Shown here one piece after another: positions 50,220-59,063 of a stretch of DNA of 64,000 nucleotides. Origin of the DNA: JAJDGF01 sp031549325 (GTDB taxonomy: Bacteria > Bacillota > Clostridia > Christensenellales > Aristaeellaceae); the NCBI GenBank assembly GCA_031549325.1, contig JAVBQA010000032.1, positions 22,249 through 86,248 of the forward strand. The letters run 5' to 3'. The notes beneath the pieces were generated by a model that saw only the letters and a program-made list of their open reading frames with translations, searched no databases and was not told the DNA's origin. The position numbers were made by a program, and so were the translations under genes. Each line of letters opens with the position of its first letter. Within the stretch, counting starts at the first letter, position 1.

Positions 50220-51007
50220 TTCATCGTGACATTCCGGTGGGCGCGGCCCGGCTGCAAACCTATGTGCTGGACGAGGTGGTGTCCGGCGCGGACAAAAAGC
50301 TGCCAATGGTCGTGATCTGTCCGGGCGGGGGCTATGGCTTCACGTCCCCGCGCGAGGCCGAGCCGGTGGCGCTGGCGCTGAACGCCCTGGGATTTCACGC
50401 GGCGGTGCTCTGGTATTCGGTGGCCCCCAGCGGCTTCCCGGTGGCGCTGACCGAGCTTGCCGGAGCCGTGGCGCTCGTGCGGGCACAGGCGGGCGCTTGG
50501 CGCGTGGACGCGGGCAGGATCGCCGTGATGGGCTTCTCGGCGGGCGGGCATCTGGCGTGCAGCCTGGGCGTGTTCTGGAACGCGCCGTTTTTGCGGGAGG
50601 CGACCGGGCTTTTGCCGGAGGCCATGCGGCCCAATGGGCTGATCCTCAGCTATCCGGTGATCAGCTCCGGGCCGTGCGCGCACCAGGGCTCGGTCGTCAA
50701 CCTGATGGCCGGGCGGGACGATGCGGCGCTGCTGGAGCAGATCTCGCTGGAGACACAGGTCACGGCGGATGTGCCGCCGGTGTTCCTGTGGCACACCTGG
50801 GACGACGCTGCGGTGCCGGTTCAGAACTCGCTGCTGCTCGCGGGCGCGCTGAAACAGGCCGGGGTCAGCCTGGAGATGCACATCTACCGCAGCGGCCCGC
50901 ATGGGCTGAGCCTGGACAATGAGGTCACCGACGCCGACAGATATCAGGGCAGCGGCGCGTGCGCCGGGTGGATCGCGCTGGCGGGGGCGTGGCTCAAGGG
51001 GCTGTAA
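50216..51007 (+). CDS. Alpha/beta hydrolase, acetyl-esterase-like
   Basis: A 263-residue serine hydrolase without a signal peptide. The oxyanion region is VVICPGGGYGFTS (~residue 32), the nucleophile elbow GFSAGGH (Ser ~104), and the acid and base lie in HTWDDAAVPVQ and SGPHGLSL (His ~223). The 'PGGGY' and 'SAGGH' motifs are typical of acetyl-xylan esterase-like enzymes (BD-FAE type) that remove acetyl groups from oligosaccharides. It overlaps the sulfatase stop by 4 bases, so the two are coupled and probably act on the same imported sugar. Convergent with the DUF362 gene. Confidence 0.88.
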   Translation: MIHRDIPVGAARLQTYVLDEVVSGADKKLPMVVICPGGGYGFTSPREAEPVALALNALGFHAAVLWYSVAPSGFPVALTELAGAVALVRAQAGAWRVDAGRIAVMGFSAGGHLACSLGVFWNAPFLREATGLLPEAMRPNGLILSYPVISSGPCAHQGSVVNLMAGRDDAALLEQISLETQVTADVPPVFLWHTWDDAAVPVQNSLLLAGALKQAGVSLEMHIYRSGPHGLSLDNEVTDADRYQGSGACAGWIALAGAWLKGL

Positions 51008-51008
51008 T

Positions 51009-52094
51009 TTACCTCGCCTGTTTGGACAATGCCTCCAGGATCGCCTGCGCCGTGGGCGGGCAGCCGGGCACGCGAATGGCCGCGCCATCCGCGCACTTGC
51101 CGATCCCGACCCCGTCAAACGCCACGCCCCGCATGCCCTGCCCGATCGCGATGGGCGGCGCATACCCCAGCATGCCCTGCGCATCCAGCCGGTGCAGCGC
51201 GTGGATCAGGCCGGCGTAGCAGGCCGAGCAGGCGTCCTTCTGGGTAACGCCCCGGCCGAGCCGCGCCAAGGCGCCGCTGGCCCGGGGAAACGCGCCCGCC
51301 GCGCGCGGATCCCCAAGCTCGATCAGGTCGCCGTCCCCAAGCGCCTGCGTGCCCGCGCCCCAGCGCTCCGCCAGGCCGATGTATTCCACTTCCGACGCGT
51401 CGATACCCATCAGCTGGCAGCAAAGCGCGTCGATCTTCACCATGTCCTCCCCGAGCAGCATGCGGCCCGACTGCACGGGGTTGCCGCCCTCCTCGAAGCT
51501 GAGGTCGCCGCAGATGCCGTCCACGATGGTGAGCTGGGGCGTCAGCACGCTGGAGAGCGCCGCGATGGGCCGGTGCAGCCCCAGCGTGTGGTAGCGCCGC
51601 TTCTCGCTGTCCGGGATGCAGCCCTTCAGGTTCTTCAGCGCGCAGGTGAGCACCGTTTGACAGTGGCCCTTCAGCACCGGCAGGTTGATGAGGTACTCGG
51701 CGTTCAGCGCCCGCTCGCACACGCTCAGCGGGCCGATGGGGGAGTCCCGTTTTTTGGCGCTGTCCTTCTTCAGGTCGTAAAGACCCGCGCCGAAGCGGGC
51801 GGCCATCTTGTCCAGGCCGCTGAGCCGGAACGCGCGGCCCGTGTCGTCGCCCACCCAGGAGCCCTCGAGGATGTCGGCCCGGATGCCGTGATCGCGCAGA
51901 TACGTCAGCGCGCCCTCGACGACGCCCGGGTGGGTGGTCGCGCCCGACTCGGCGGGCTTGGCGGCCACAAGGTTGGGCTTGAGCGCCACCCGCGCGCCCT
52001 TGGGGATTTTCGCCGCCACGCCGGAGGCGTCCATCAGCTTGAGCGTCGAGGCGAGGGCGTCCGCGCCGTAGGCCATGAAGATTCGCTGATCCAT
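51009..52094 (-). CDS. DUF362-domain protein
   Basis: A 361-residue cytosolic protein. The N-terminal half has the DUF362 features VALKPNLVAAKPAESGATTHPGVVEGALTYL and GSWVGDDTGRAF; the middle has INLPVLKGHCQTVLTCALKNLKGCIPD; and the end is rich in Cys (DACSACYAGLIHAL, …GKCADG, PGCPPTA). DUF362 proteins often carry iron-sulfur clusters, but the usual ferredoxin motif is absent here. The function is unknown. It starts 15 bases downstream of the sugar-binding protein gene and is the last gene of the yesN-yesM-like operon, so it may be regulated by that system. Confidence 0.85.
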   Translation of the reverse strand: MDQRIFMAYGADALASTLKLMDASGVAAKIPKGARVALKPNLVAAKPAESGATTHPGVVEGALTYLRDHGIRADILEGSWVGDDTGRAFRLSGLDKMAARFGAGLYDLKKDSAKKRDSPIGPLSVCERALNAEYLINLPVLKGHCQTVLTCALKNLKGCIPDSEKRRYHTLGLHRPIAALSSVLTPQLTIVDGICGDLSFEEGGNPVQSGRMLLGEDMVKIDALCCQLMGIDASEVEYIGLAERWGAGTQALGDGDLIELGDPRAAGAFPRASGALARLGRGVTQKDACSACYAGLIHALHRLDAQGMLGYAPPIAIGQGMRGVAFDGVGIGKCADGAAIRVPGCPPTAQAILEALSKQAR

Positions 52095-52109
52095 AAGGAC
52101 GGCTCTCCT

Positions 52110-53090
52110 TTACTCCATGTTGTCCCGCGTCACGATCCGGGTGGGGGTCCAGACATACACCCCCTGGTCGATAGGATAAGGGAAGGAGGCTTCCGTGATC
52201 GGCTCGCCCCGGGCCAGCAGCAGCGCCAGGGAAAGCGCGGCGTCGCCCTGGGCCTGGGCGTCGTTGAGCACGGTGCCCAGCAGCGTGCCTTCGGCAAGCG
52301 CGTCCATGGCCGGGCTGGTGGCGTCCACGCCCACCACCGGGGTGAACTGGCCGTTGCTGAAGCGCCCGGCGGCCTTCAGCGCATCGATGGCGCCGAGCGC
52401 CATGTCGTCGTTGTTTGAAATCACGCACTCGATGCGCGTGCCATAGGACGCGATCAGCCCGGCCGTCTTTTCCTGGGCGATGGTGCGCTCCCACATGGCG
52501 ATGGTTTCGGCCAGCCGCTCGAGCTTCACCCCCGAGAACTGCAGCGACTTCACCGACCAAACGGTCCTGAGCTCGGCGTCCTGATGGCCCGGCTCGCCCT
52601 TGAGCATCACGTATTGCAGCGTCTCGTCGTCGCCCAGCACCTCCGGATGCTTGCGCACGTAGGCCCCGATCAGCTCGCCCGCCAGGCGGCCGGACTCTTT
52701 GGGGTTGTTGCCCACATAGTAGGCTTTGTCGTATTCCCGCAGATCCTCGAGCAGCGGCTCGCGGTTGTTGAACACGATCGGAATGCCGTAGGGCTGCACC
52801 ATGCGGATCAGGTACACGGCGCTGGTGCGGTCGACCGCGTTCACGATCAGCGCGTCCACCGAGTCCTGGAGCAGCTGCTGCACCTGCTCGTTCTGCACGA
52901 TCTGCGAGTTGCGGCTGTCCCGGTACAGCAGCTCGGCCTTGCCGTCGGCCGCGCGCTCGATGCTCTGGTACACGTCCGAGATGAACGTGTCGGCGGCGTT
53001 GTACACCAGGACGCCCACCCTGGGCAGCGGCTCGGCGGCGGCGGACAGCTGGAGGGCAAGGAGGACGAAAAGGATCAGGATGCGTTTCAT
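52110..53090 (-). CDS. Periplasmic sugar-binding-like protein (MglB/RbsB type)
   Basis: A 326-residue type I periplasmic-binding-fold protein. It has a cleavable signal peptide (ILILFVLLALQLSAAA), then PRVGVLVYNAADTFISDVYQSIE, ALIVNAVDRTSAVYLIRMVQPYGIPIVFNNRE, and the ligand-region ISNNDDMALGAIDALKAAG…VVGVDATSPAMDALAEG, closest to galactose/glucose-binding proteins. No permease or ATPase is adjacent. It lies in one operon with a YesM-type kinase and YesN-type regulator, so a ligand-sensing partner of the kinase is inferred. ATG 53090 has GGAGGCA upstream. Confidence 0.88.
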   Translation of the reverse strand: MKRILILFVLLALQLSAAAEPLPRVGVLVYNAADTFISDVYQSIERAADGKAELLYRDSRNSQIVQNEQVQQLLQDSVDALIVNAVDRTSAVYLIRMVQPYGIPIVFNNREPLLEDLREYDKAYYVGNNPKESGRLAGELIGAYVRKHPEVLGDDETLQYVMLKGEPGHQDAELRTVWSVKSLQFSGVKLERLAETIAMWERTIAQEKTAGLIASYGTRIECVISNNDDMALGAIDALKAAGRFSNGQFTPVVGVDATSPAMDALAEGTLLGTVLNDAQAQGDAALSLALLLARGEPITEASFPYPIDQGVYVWTPTRIVTRDNME

Positions 53091-53215
53091 GGGGTGCCTC
53101 CTTCGGAATCGATTGGCGCGCGCGGGGATTTGGCGGCAGGGGACGGCCCCCGACCGCCGCCGCCCGGATGCGGCGGGCGCAAACCCGTGGCGCGGGGCGC
53201 GCGTCCGCGTTCTTT

Positions 53216-54079
53216 TCATTGGAGCAGCGGGAACATCAGCTTCACATTCTCCGAATCGTACATGGTCTCCCGCGTGACCACGCGCGCGGGCGCGGGCTGG
53301 GGCTTCCCGCCCGGCCGCAGCGCCATCACGGCCAGGTAGCCTTGCGCGTAAGGCATCTCCAGCGCCAGCCCCTCGGCGTCGCCGCCCCGCAGCAGCGCCA
53401 CGCGCGCCTCGCCCGGATCCACGCCGTACAGCGGGGTTGCGCCGTGCGGCGCTTGGGCGGCGGCCAGCGTCAGCCCGGGGTTCAGCGCGAACGCCGCGCA
53501 GCCCTCGGGCAGCTCCTCGATCAGGCCGGGCATCTCTGACGCGTCACAGCGCGCTGTGATCAGCCCGGGCAGCGCCTCTCTCAGCCCGGCCAGCAGCAGC
53601 AGCTCCCGCTCGCCGCCGCCGTAAAACGCGCAAAATCCGGTCGCGCCGCCGTCCTTGGCGGCTTGCCCCATCTGCCGCCCCAGCGAAAGCCAGTCGGTGC
53701 TGATGGACGGGGCGTCCCCTTCGTCAAACAGGCAGACGACCGGGATCTGCGCCTCTTCGGCATAGCCGAGCGCCCCCTGGGCGCCGCCGGGCAGGATCAG
53801 CCCGTCCGGGTTCAGCGCCTCGGCCTCCCGCGCCAGCTGAAGCAGCCCCTCGTCGCCCGGCTCCCTGGCGGTCAGAAAGCGGATGTCCGCGCCTAGCTCG
53901 TCCGAGGCCGCCTGCGCGCCCTGCTTGAACTGGAGCACCTCGGTGCCGAGGTCGTCCGCGATCAGCGCCACATAGCGCGCGCCGCTCTTTTCGGTTTCGG
54001 TCTGGCCGCCCAGCCCCCACGCCATCAGCAGACCCGCAAGGATCAGGCACAGGATGCAGATGATCCACGTCTTGTTCAT
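53216..54079 (-). CDS. Second, shorter sugar-binding-like protein, probably membrane-anchored
   Basis: A 287-residue type I periplasmic-binding-fold protein. The N-terminus has one hydrophobic segment (WIICILCLILAGLLMAWGL, residues ~5-23) without an obvious cleavage site or lipobox, so it may stay anchored. Then come YVALIADDLGTEVLQFKQGAQAASDELG, DGLILPGGAQGALGYAEEAQIPVV and a C-terminal tail ARVVTRETMYD similar to the TRIVTRDN end of the neighbouring protein. It is divergent from and shorter than typical family members. It starts 3 bases after the YesM-type kinase stop codon, supporting a signalling rather than transport role. Confidence 0.8.
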   Translation of the reverse strand: MNKTWIICILCLILAGLLMAWGLGGQTETEKSGARYVALIADDLGTEVLQFKQGAQAASDELGADIRFLTAREPGDEGLLQLAREAEALNPDGLILPGGAQGALGYAEEAQIPVVCLFDEGDAPSISTDWLSLGRQMGQAAKDGGATGFCAFYGGGERELLLLAGLREALPGLITARCDASEMPGLIEELPEGCAAFALNPGLTLAAAQAPHGATPLYGVDPGEARVALLRGGDAEGLALEMPYAQGYLAVMALRPGGKPQPAPARVVTRETMYDSENVKLMFPLLQ

Positions 54080-54082
54080 GCG

Positions 54083-55807
54083 CTAATCCTCCAGCGTCGT
54101 GGGCAGCGAAATGACGACCTCCGTGCCCACGTCCTCGGTGCTTTGAACGCGGAGCCCGTACTCCGCCCCGCAGGTCAGCTGTATGCGCTCGTTGACATTC
54201 CGAAGCCCGATGCCGCCCTTTCCGGCCGGCGAGGTCAGCGCCGACTGCAGCTTCTGCTCCGGAATGCCGACGCCGTCGTCCGCCACGGAGATCAGCAGCA
54301 GCGCGCCCTCCCGCCGGGCCGACACCCGGATGGTCAGCATGCGCTCGCCCACCGGGTCAATGCCGTGGTGCACCGCGTTTTCGACCAGCGGCTGCACGAT
54401 CAGCTTCACCGTGTTCAGCGAAAGCACGTCGTCGTCAGCGGTGATCTCATAGGTGAACTTGTTGCGGAAGCGCTTCTTCTGAATGATCAGGTAGTTGCGC
54501 ACGTGCTCCAGCTCTTCGCGCACGGTGATGATGTTCCTGCCCTTGCTGATCGAGATTCGGAATAGCTTGGCCAGCGCCGACACCATCTCGATGGCCTCCT
54601 CGCTGCGCCCGCGCTCCTGCATCCAGATGATGGAGTCCAGCGTGTTGTAGAGGAAATGCGGGTTGATCTGGGCCTGCAGCGCGTTCAGCTCGTGCAGGCG
54701 CTTGGCCTCCTGCTCGGCCACGATCTGGCGCATCAGCCCCCGGATCCGCAGCAGCATATGGTTGAAGGTGAGCGAGAGCGAGCGGATCTCCTTGAAGCCG
54801 CGCTCGGAGATGGTGACGGAAAGGTCGCCCTTCTCGACTTGGCGCATCCGGTCCTCCAGCGTGCGGATGGGACGGGTCACGTAGTAGGCCGTCACGCTGG
54901 CCGCCGCCAGCGACAGCAGCCCGCCGCACAGCAGCACGACGGAGAACAGCCGCAGAAACGTGTTTTGCAGCCGCAGAATCTCGTCGATGTAGGCCACGCC
55001 CACCATGCGCCAGCGCGTTTGACCGATGGTGTTGATGACCAGCACGCGCTCACGCCCAGCCGAAACGTCGCGGCACACGCCGGTGACCTGCTTCGAGACG
55101 GCGGACAGATCCTCCGACGCGATGCCCGCGTAGATCAGCTGCAGCCGCGGATGGCAGATCAGATGATCGTCCTTGTCGACGATGTAGGCGTAGCCGGACG
55201 TGCCCAGGCTCACGCCCTGCGTCAGCTGGGCGACGGCCGGATAGTTGTAATCGATCAGCAGCACGCCGGTGCGCGGGTTTCCGCCGGTGCTGAACTCGAC
55301 AGCCCGGCTCAGCGACACCACCCAGCGGTACTGGTCGCGAAACAGCGCCTGCACGTGCGGGCGCGAGAAATAGGGCACCGTGCCCTGCCACTGGATGGCC
55401 TTCTGGTACCAATCGCAGGCGCGCACCTGCCGGGGCGAGATGCCCGCGCCCTCGCTCGTGGCGTACACGATGTTGCCGAACTCGTCCAGCAGCGCGATGT
55501 TGATGATGTCGGCCTGCCCGTCCCGGATCAGGGAAATGCGCGAGTAATCGTCGCTGCCGCTCATCTCGGTGATCTGGGCGGCGGTGAAGTGCAGCGTGGA
55601 GATCATGTTGTCGATGTACAGCTCGATGCCGTTGGTGGTTTGCAGCGCGGTCTCCCGCGCGCGGTCCACGGCGTTTTGCTCGAGCAAGCCCGAGACGCGC
55701 GGCACCAGCACCGCCGCCATGAACAGCATCAGCACCGCCACGATCGAAAGGATCGACAGCATCACGGCCATGCTCAGGCCCAGGCGGTTTGAAATCGCCC
55801 TACGCAT
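54083..55807 (-). CDS. YesM-family sensor histidine kinase
   Basis: A 574-residue membrane kinase. There is a transmembrane helix at ~residues 13-36, an extracytoplasmic dCache-like sensor (~40-280, including GVLLIDYNYPAVAQLTQGVS), a second helix at ~283-306, HAMP (VTRPIRTLEDRMRQVEKGDLSV), the His_kinase box LNALQAQINPHFLYNTLDSIIWM (phosphoacceptor His ~385), and a HATPase domain with VENAVHHGID and GGIGLRNVNERI. It overlaps the preceding response regulator gene by 8 bases. It is paired with two sugar-binding-like proteins, as in three-component sugar sensors of Clostridia. Confidence 0.94.
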   Translation of the reverse strand: MRRAISNRLGLSMAVMLSILSIVAVLMLFMAAVLVPRVSGLLEQNAVDRARETALQTTNGIELYIDNMISTLHFTAAQITEMSGSDDYSRISLIRDGQADIINIALLDEFGNIVYATSEGAGISPRQVRACDWYQKAIQWQGTVPYFSRPHVQALFRDQYRWVVSLSRAVEFSTGGNPRTGVLLIDYNYPAVAQLTQGVSLGTSGYAYIVDKDDHLICHPRLQLIYAGIASEDLSAVSKQVTGVCRDVSAGRERVLVINTIGQTRWRMVGVAYIDEILRLQNTFLRLFSVVLLCGGLLSLAAASVTAYYVTRPIRTLEDRMRQVEKGDLSVTISERGFKEIRSLSLTFNHMLLRIRGLMRQIVAEQEAKRLHELNALQAQINPHFLYNTLDSIIWMQERGRSEEAIEMVSALAKLFRISISKGRNIITVREELEHVRNYLIIQKKRFRNKFTYEITADDDVLSLNTVKLIVQPLVENAVHHGIDPVGERMLTIRVSARREGALLLISVADDGVGIPEQKLQSALTSPAGKGGIGLRNVNERIQLTCGAEYGLRVQSTEDVGTEVVISLPTTLED

Positions 55808-57401
55808 GCTCCACGCCTTTTCTCGCCTGCGACGGCGACAGAGAGAAGTGTTTCTTAAAGGAATAGCTGAAATAGCTCGGGTCGGGGATGCCCACGCGCT
55901 GGGCGATCTCGGCGGTCTTCAGGTCGGTCGAAACCAACAGGCTCATGGCCTTGTCCATGCGCTTCTCCGTGAGGATCTGCAGGAACGTCTGCGAAAGCTC
56001 CTTCTTGAAGATGGCGCTCAGGTAAGACGGGCTGATGTGCAGCCCCTTGCAGATCCGCTCGATGGTCATGTCCTCGTCCATGTAGTGCTCATCCAGGTAG
56101 GCCATGGCCTCGTTGATGAGCAGCCTGGAGGACGTGACCCGGTTCTCGGCCACGGTGCGCGCGAAATGGCCGCAGATCTGGTGCAGCAGCGCGCCGGACA
56201 CATCCACCGGCGGGCACAGCAGCAGCCGCTCGTAGATGTCGGCCTGGCCTTCGGGCGGGCGCGGGATGTCCAGGTCGCGCCCGATGCGCATGAAGGTCAT
56301 CACGATCTCGAGCAGGTAGGCGCGGTAGTCCCGCACGGCCATGGGCTGATCCTTGGGCACGGCCATCAGCCGGTCGATCAGCGCCTCGGCCTCGGGCACG
56401 TCGCCCATGCGGATGGCGTTGGCCAGCGATTTGAGCAGGTATTCCTCCACCACCACCGGGCGCAGCCCGCTCGGGGTCACATCTCCGATCGACACCACCT
56501 CGCCCGCGCCGAACGCGTCGGCGTGGCTGAGCGCGGCCTGCGCCTGCTCGGCGGCATGCTTGAGCTGGAACAGCGCCGTGACCGGGGCGGACACGCCGAT
56601 CTGAGGCGGGCAGCCGGTGTAGCGCTCGGCGCTCTTTTGGATCTCCTCCAGCGCGTTCACCGCGTCGATCAGCGCGTCGTGGCGGCCGTTGGGCAGCAGC
56701 AGCAGCGCCGCCAGAATGCCGTTCAGATGGAACGTGTGGCCGGGCAGCCGCCGGGTGAGCACCTCGTCCGCGATGTTCTTCACCGCCAGCTTCATCAGCT
56801 CCGGGTCCTTGATGGGCGCGACCTCCGGGCGCTCGCACGCGCGGATCAGCGCCAGCGCGTAGGCCGGGCTGTCCAGCCTCAGCCCGTATCGGGTTGCCGC
56901 CGCCCGGGCCGCGTCCGCCGAGATGTCGCCGGTGGCCAGCGCGTTCAGCAGCATCTCGCGCATCACGGGCAGGCTGGCCTCAAAGTGCGCGCGCAGCCGC
57001 TGCAGGTCCGTCTGGCGCTCGAATTCCTGGTCCATCTTGCGCCTGACGTCGCGCATCTCCTCCAGCAGTTCCCGGCGCGAGATGGGCTTCAGGACATAGC
57101 TCAGCGCCGCGATGCCGATGGCCTGCCGCGCATATTCAAAATCGTCGTGGCCGGACAGGATCAAAAACTGCACCGTGGGCAGAAACTTGCGCATGTTCTG
57201 CGCCATGGTCAGCCCATCCATCAGCGGCATGCGGATGTCCGAGATCACCAGGTCGGGCCTCAGCGTTTCGGCCAGGCGCAGCGCGTCCGCGCCGTTTTCG
57301 GCCTCGCCCACCACCTCAAAGCCGAGTGACGGAAAGTCCATCACCTCGAGCAGCCCCTCGCGGATCTCCGCCTCGTCGTCCACGATCATCAGTCTGTACA
57401 T
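55800..57401 (-). CDS. YesN-family response regulator (REC + AraC DNA-binding)
   Basis: A 533-residue regulator. The receiver domain (1-~125) has VDDEAEIREG, Asp55 in LVISDIRMPLMDG and the Lys in SYVLKPISR. A long linker (~130-420) has no clear motif. The C-terminal AraC-type double helix-turn-helix (~435-530) contains MTIERICKGLHISPSYLSAIFKKELSQTF and EIAQRVGIPDPSYFSYSFKKHFSLSPSQAR. It receives phosphate from the downstream kinase and probably activates sugar-uptake or catabolic genes; the targets are not shown by sequence. First gene of the minus-strand operon, preceded by GGAAGGG. Confidence 0.95.
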   Translation of the reverse strand: MYRLMIVDDEAEIREGLLEVMDFPSLGFEVVGEAENGADALRLAETLRPDLVISDIRMPLMDGLTMAQNMRKFLPTVQFLILSGHDDFEYARQAIGIAALSYVLKPISRRELLEEMRDVRRKMDQEFERQTDLQRLRAHFEASLPVMREMLLNALATGDISADAARAAATRYGLRLDSPAYALALIRACERPEVAPIKDPELMKLAVKNIADEVLTRRLPGHTFHLNGILAALLLLPNGRHDALIDAVNALEEIQKSAERYTGCPPQIGVSAPVTALFQLKHAAEQAQAALSHADAFGAGEVVSIGDVTPSGLRPVVVEEYLLKSLANAIRMGDVPEAEALIDRLMAVPKDQPMAVRDYRAYLLEIVMTFMRIGRDLDIPRPPEGQADIYERLLLCPPVDVSGALLHQICGHFARTVAENRVTSSRLLINEAMAYLDEHYMDEDMTIERICKGLHISPSYLSAIFKKELSQTFLQILTEKRMDKAMSLLVSTDLKTAEIAQRVGIPDPSYFSYSFKKHFSLSPSQARKGVEHA

Positions 57402-57557
57402 GCAATCTTACCCTTCCTTTGAATCTACATATCATTCGCGATGCGCGCGCCGTTTTCCTGCTGCGCCGCGTTTTCATGAAACTTGCAAACGCCTTTCATC
57501 GAGCCATCGCAATCGCGGCCTACAATGGCTACATCAACGGAAAGGAGTTGCATTGGA

Positions 57558-58256
57558 ATGAGAAAACACAAGAGGATTTTGCTGACCCTGGCGGCGCTGG
57601 CTTTGGCCATCCTGCTGCCGACACTGGCGCTGGCCGACGGAGGCCATGGCTTTGGCGGGCGGCACGCGGGCGGAATGGGCATCAGCGCCGCGCTGACCGA
57701 CGAGCAGCAGGTGGCCTACGACGCGGCGCTCGCCACTTACCAGCAGCTGGAGGACGCGGTGCTGTCGGATCTCGTCGGCTCCGGCGCCCTCGCCCAGGCC
57801 GATGTGGACGCGCACAAAGCCCAGCGCGAGGGCCAGCAGGCGCTTGGGGCGCTGGACATGAGCGCCTGGACGACGGACCAGCAGAAGGCGTACTACGAGG
57901 CCAACGCGAAAACCGGCGACGAGCGCAAAGCCGCGTTTGACGCACTGGTGGGCGCGGGCCAGCTGACCCAAGCGCAGGCCGACGCGCTGACGGCGACCGT
58001 CGGGGACAGCATTTGGAGCAAGCTGGCGCAAAACGCGGACACCAACAGCGGCGTCCAGACCGCGCTCAGCACCCTCAAGCAAGCGCAGCGCACCTTCCGC
58101 CAGGCGCTGGCCGACGCGGGCATCGAGGGCGTGGGCAAGGGATTCGGCATGGGATTCGCGGGCGGCATGCAGGGTTTTGACAAGGGCGGCATGCACGACC
58201 AGAAGGACCGCCAGGGCAAAATGGACAGCGCGCGCGGGTTTGGCCGGCGCGGGTAG
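57558..58256 (+). CDS. Secreted DUF2680-like protein next to a two-component system
   Basis: A 232-residue protein with a signal peptide (LLTLAALALAILLPTLALA/D). The mature part has a His/Gly-rich start (DGGHGFGGRHAGG), helical repeats with 'LTDEQQVAYDAALATYQQLE' and 'GQLTQAQADALTATV', and a Gly/Met-rich tail ending GFGRRG. The QAQAD-type segment recalls DUF2680 and CpxP-like stress proteins, but similarity is weak. It precedes an OmpR-type regulator and kinase gene pair in the same direction, so it might be a target or modulator of that system. ATG 57558 (RBS AAAGGAG) is chosen; the longer frame runs into the upstream divergent region. Confidence 0.7.
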   Translation: MRKHKRILLTLAALALAILLPTLALADGGHGFGGRHAGGMGISAALTDEQQVAYDAALATYQQLEDAVLSDLVGSGALAQADVDAHKAQREGQQALGALDMSAWTTDQQKAYYEANAKTGDERKAAFDALVGAGQLTQAQADALTATVGDSIWSKLAQNADTNSGVQTALSTLKQAQRTFRQALADAGIEGVGKGFGMGFAGGMQGFDKGGMHDQKDRQGKMDSARGFGRRG

Positions 58257-58271
58257 GGACAGACGCGGGCG

Positions 58272-58289
58272 GGCGCGATGCATCGCGCC
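58272..58289. terminator. 18-bp GC palindrome after the secreted protein gene
   Basis: GGCGCGATGCATCGCGCC is a perfect palindrome 15 bases after the stop codon. A GGGGACGCC/GGCGTCCCC hairpin (58317-58340) follows. There is no T-run, so termination is uncertain. Confidence 0.4.
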
Positions 58290-58350
58290 TCCGCGCTCGC
58301 CCGAACGGGCGATTGTGGGGACGCCTTCTATGGCGTCCCCATCCGCGTTG

Positions 58351-58359
58351 TGCTATAAT
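58351..58359 (+). promoter_or_regulatory. Extended -10 promoter of the OmpR-type regulator
   Basis: TGCTATAAT (58351-58359): perfect -10 with the TGN extension. The -35 region lies in a hairpin (58317-58340) and matches the consensus poorly. Confidence 0.7.
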
Positions 58360-58391
58360 CAACCCATCAAGAAGAAGCGGAGGACACGGCC

Positions 58392-59063
58392 ATGACGGTG
58401 CTGATCGTGGACGACGAGCCGAACATCCGCGCGGTGATCCGCGAGTATGTGGAGTTTGAGGGCTTCGAGGCGCAGGAGGCGCAGGATGGCATGGAGGCGG
58501 TGCGCCTGTGCCGGGAGCGCGACTACGACATCGTCATCATGGACGCCATGATGCCCCGTCTGGATGGGTTCTCCGCCGCCAAGGAGATCCGCAAGACCAA
58601 GGACATCCCGGTGCTGATGCTGTCGGCGCGGGGCGAGGAGTATGACAAGCTGTTCGGGTTCGAGATGGGCGCGGACGACTATGTGGTCAAGCCGTTCTCC
58701 CCCAAAGAGCTGATGGCGCGCCTGCGGGTGATCGTGTCCCGCCACGCCGGGGCGGCCGCCAGAAAGGACGAGGCCGTGCTGGCCTTTGACGGCCTCCGGA
58801 TCGACACGCTCGGGCGGAGCGTGACCGTGGACGGCCAAAAGGCCGAGCTGACGCCCAAGGAGTACGAGCTGCTGACGTATCTCGCGCAGAACCGGGGCAT
58901 CGCGCTGACGAGGGAGCAGATCCTCAGCGCCGTGTGGGGCTACGACTACTACGGCGACGACCGCACCGTGGACGCCCAGGTCAAGCTGCTGCGCGGCAAC
59001 CTGGGCCTGTACCGCGAGATGATCGTCACGCTCAGAGGGGTGGGGTATAAGTTTGAAGCGTAA
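58392..59063 (+). CDS. OmpR-family response regulator
   Basis: A 223-residue regulator. The receiver domain has VLIVDDEPNIRAV, Asp51 in IVIMDAMMPRLDGF, the Thr/Ser in LMLSARG and Lys in DDYVVKPFSP. The winged-helix output (~125-223) contains LTPKEYELLTYLAQNRGIALTREQIL…VWGYDYYGDDRTVDAQVKLLRGNL…LRGVGYKFEA. The 'DAQVKLLRGNL' helix differs a little from the usual 'DtHIkrLRkKL'. Its end overlaps the kinase gene start by 11 bases. Confidence 0.96.
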   Translation: MTVLIVDDEPNIRAVIREYVEFEGFEAQEAQDGMEAVRLCRERDYDIVIMDAMMPRLDGFSAAKEIRKTKDIPVLMLSARGEEYDKLFGFEMGADDYVVKPFSPKELMARLRVIVSRHAGAAARKDEAVLAFDGLRIDTLGRSVTVDGQKAELTPKEYELLTYLAQNRGIALTREQILSAVWGYDYYGDDRTVDAQVKLLRGNLGLYREMIVTLRGVGYKFEA

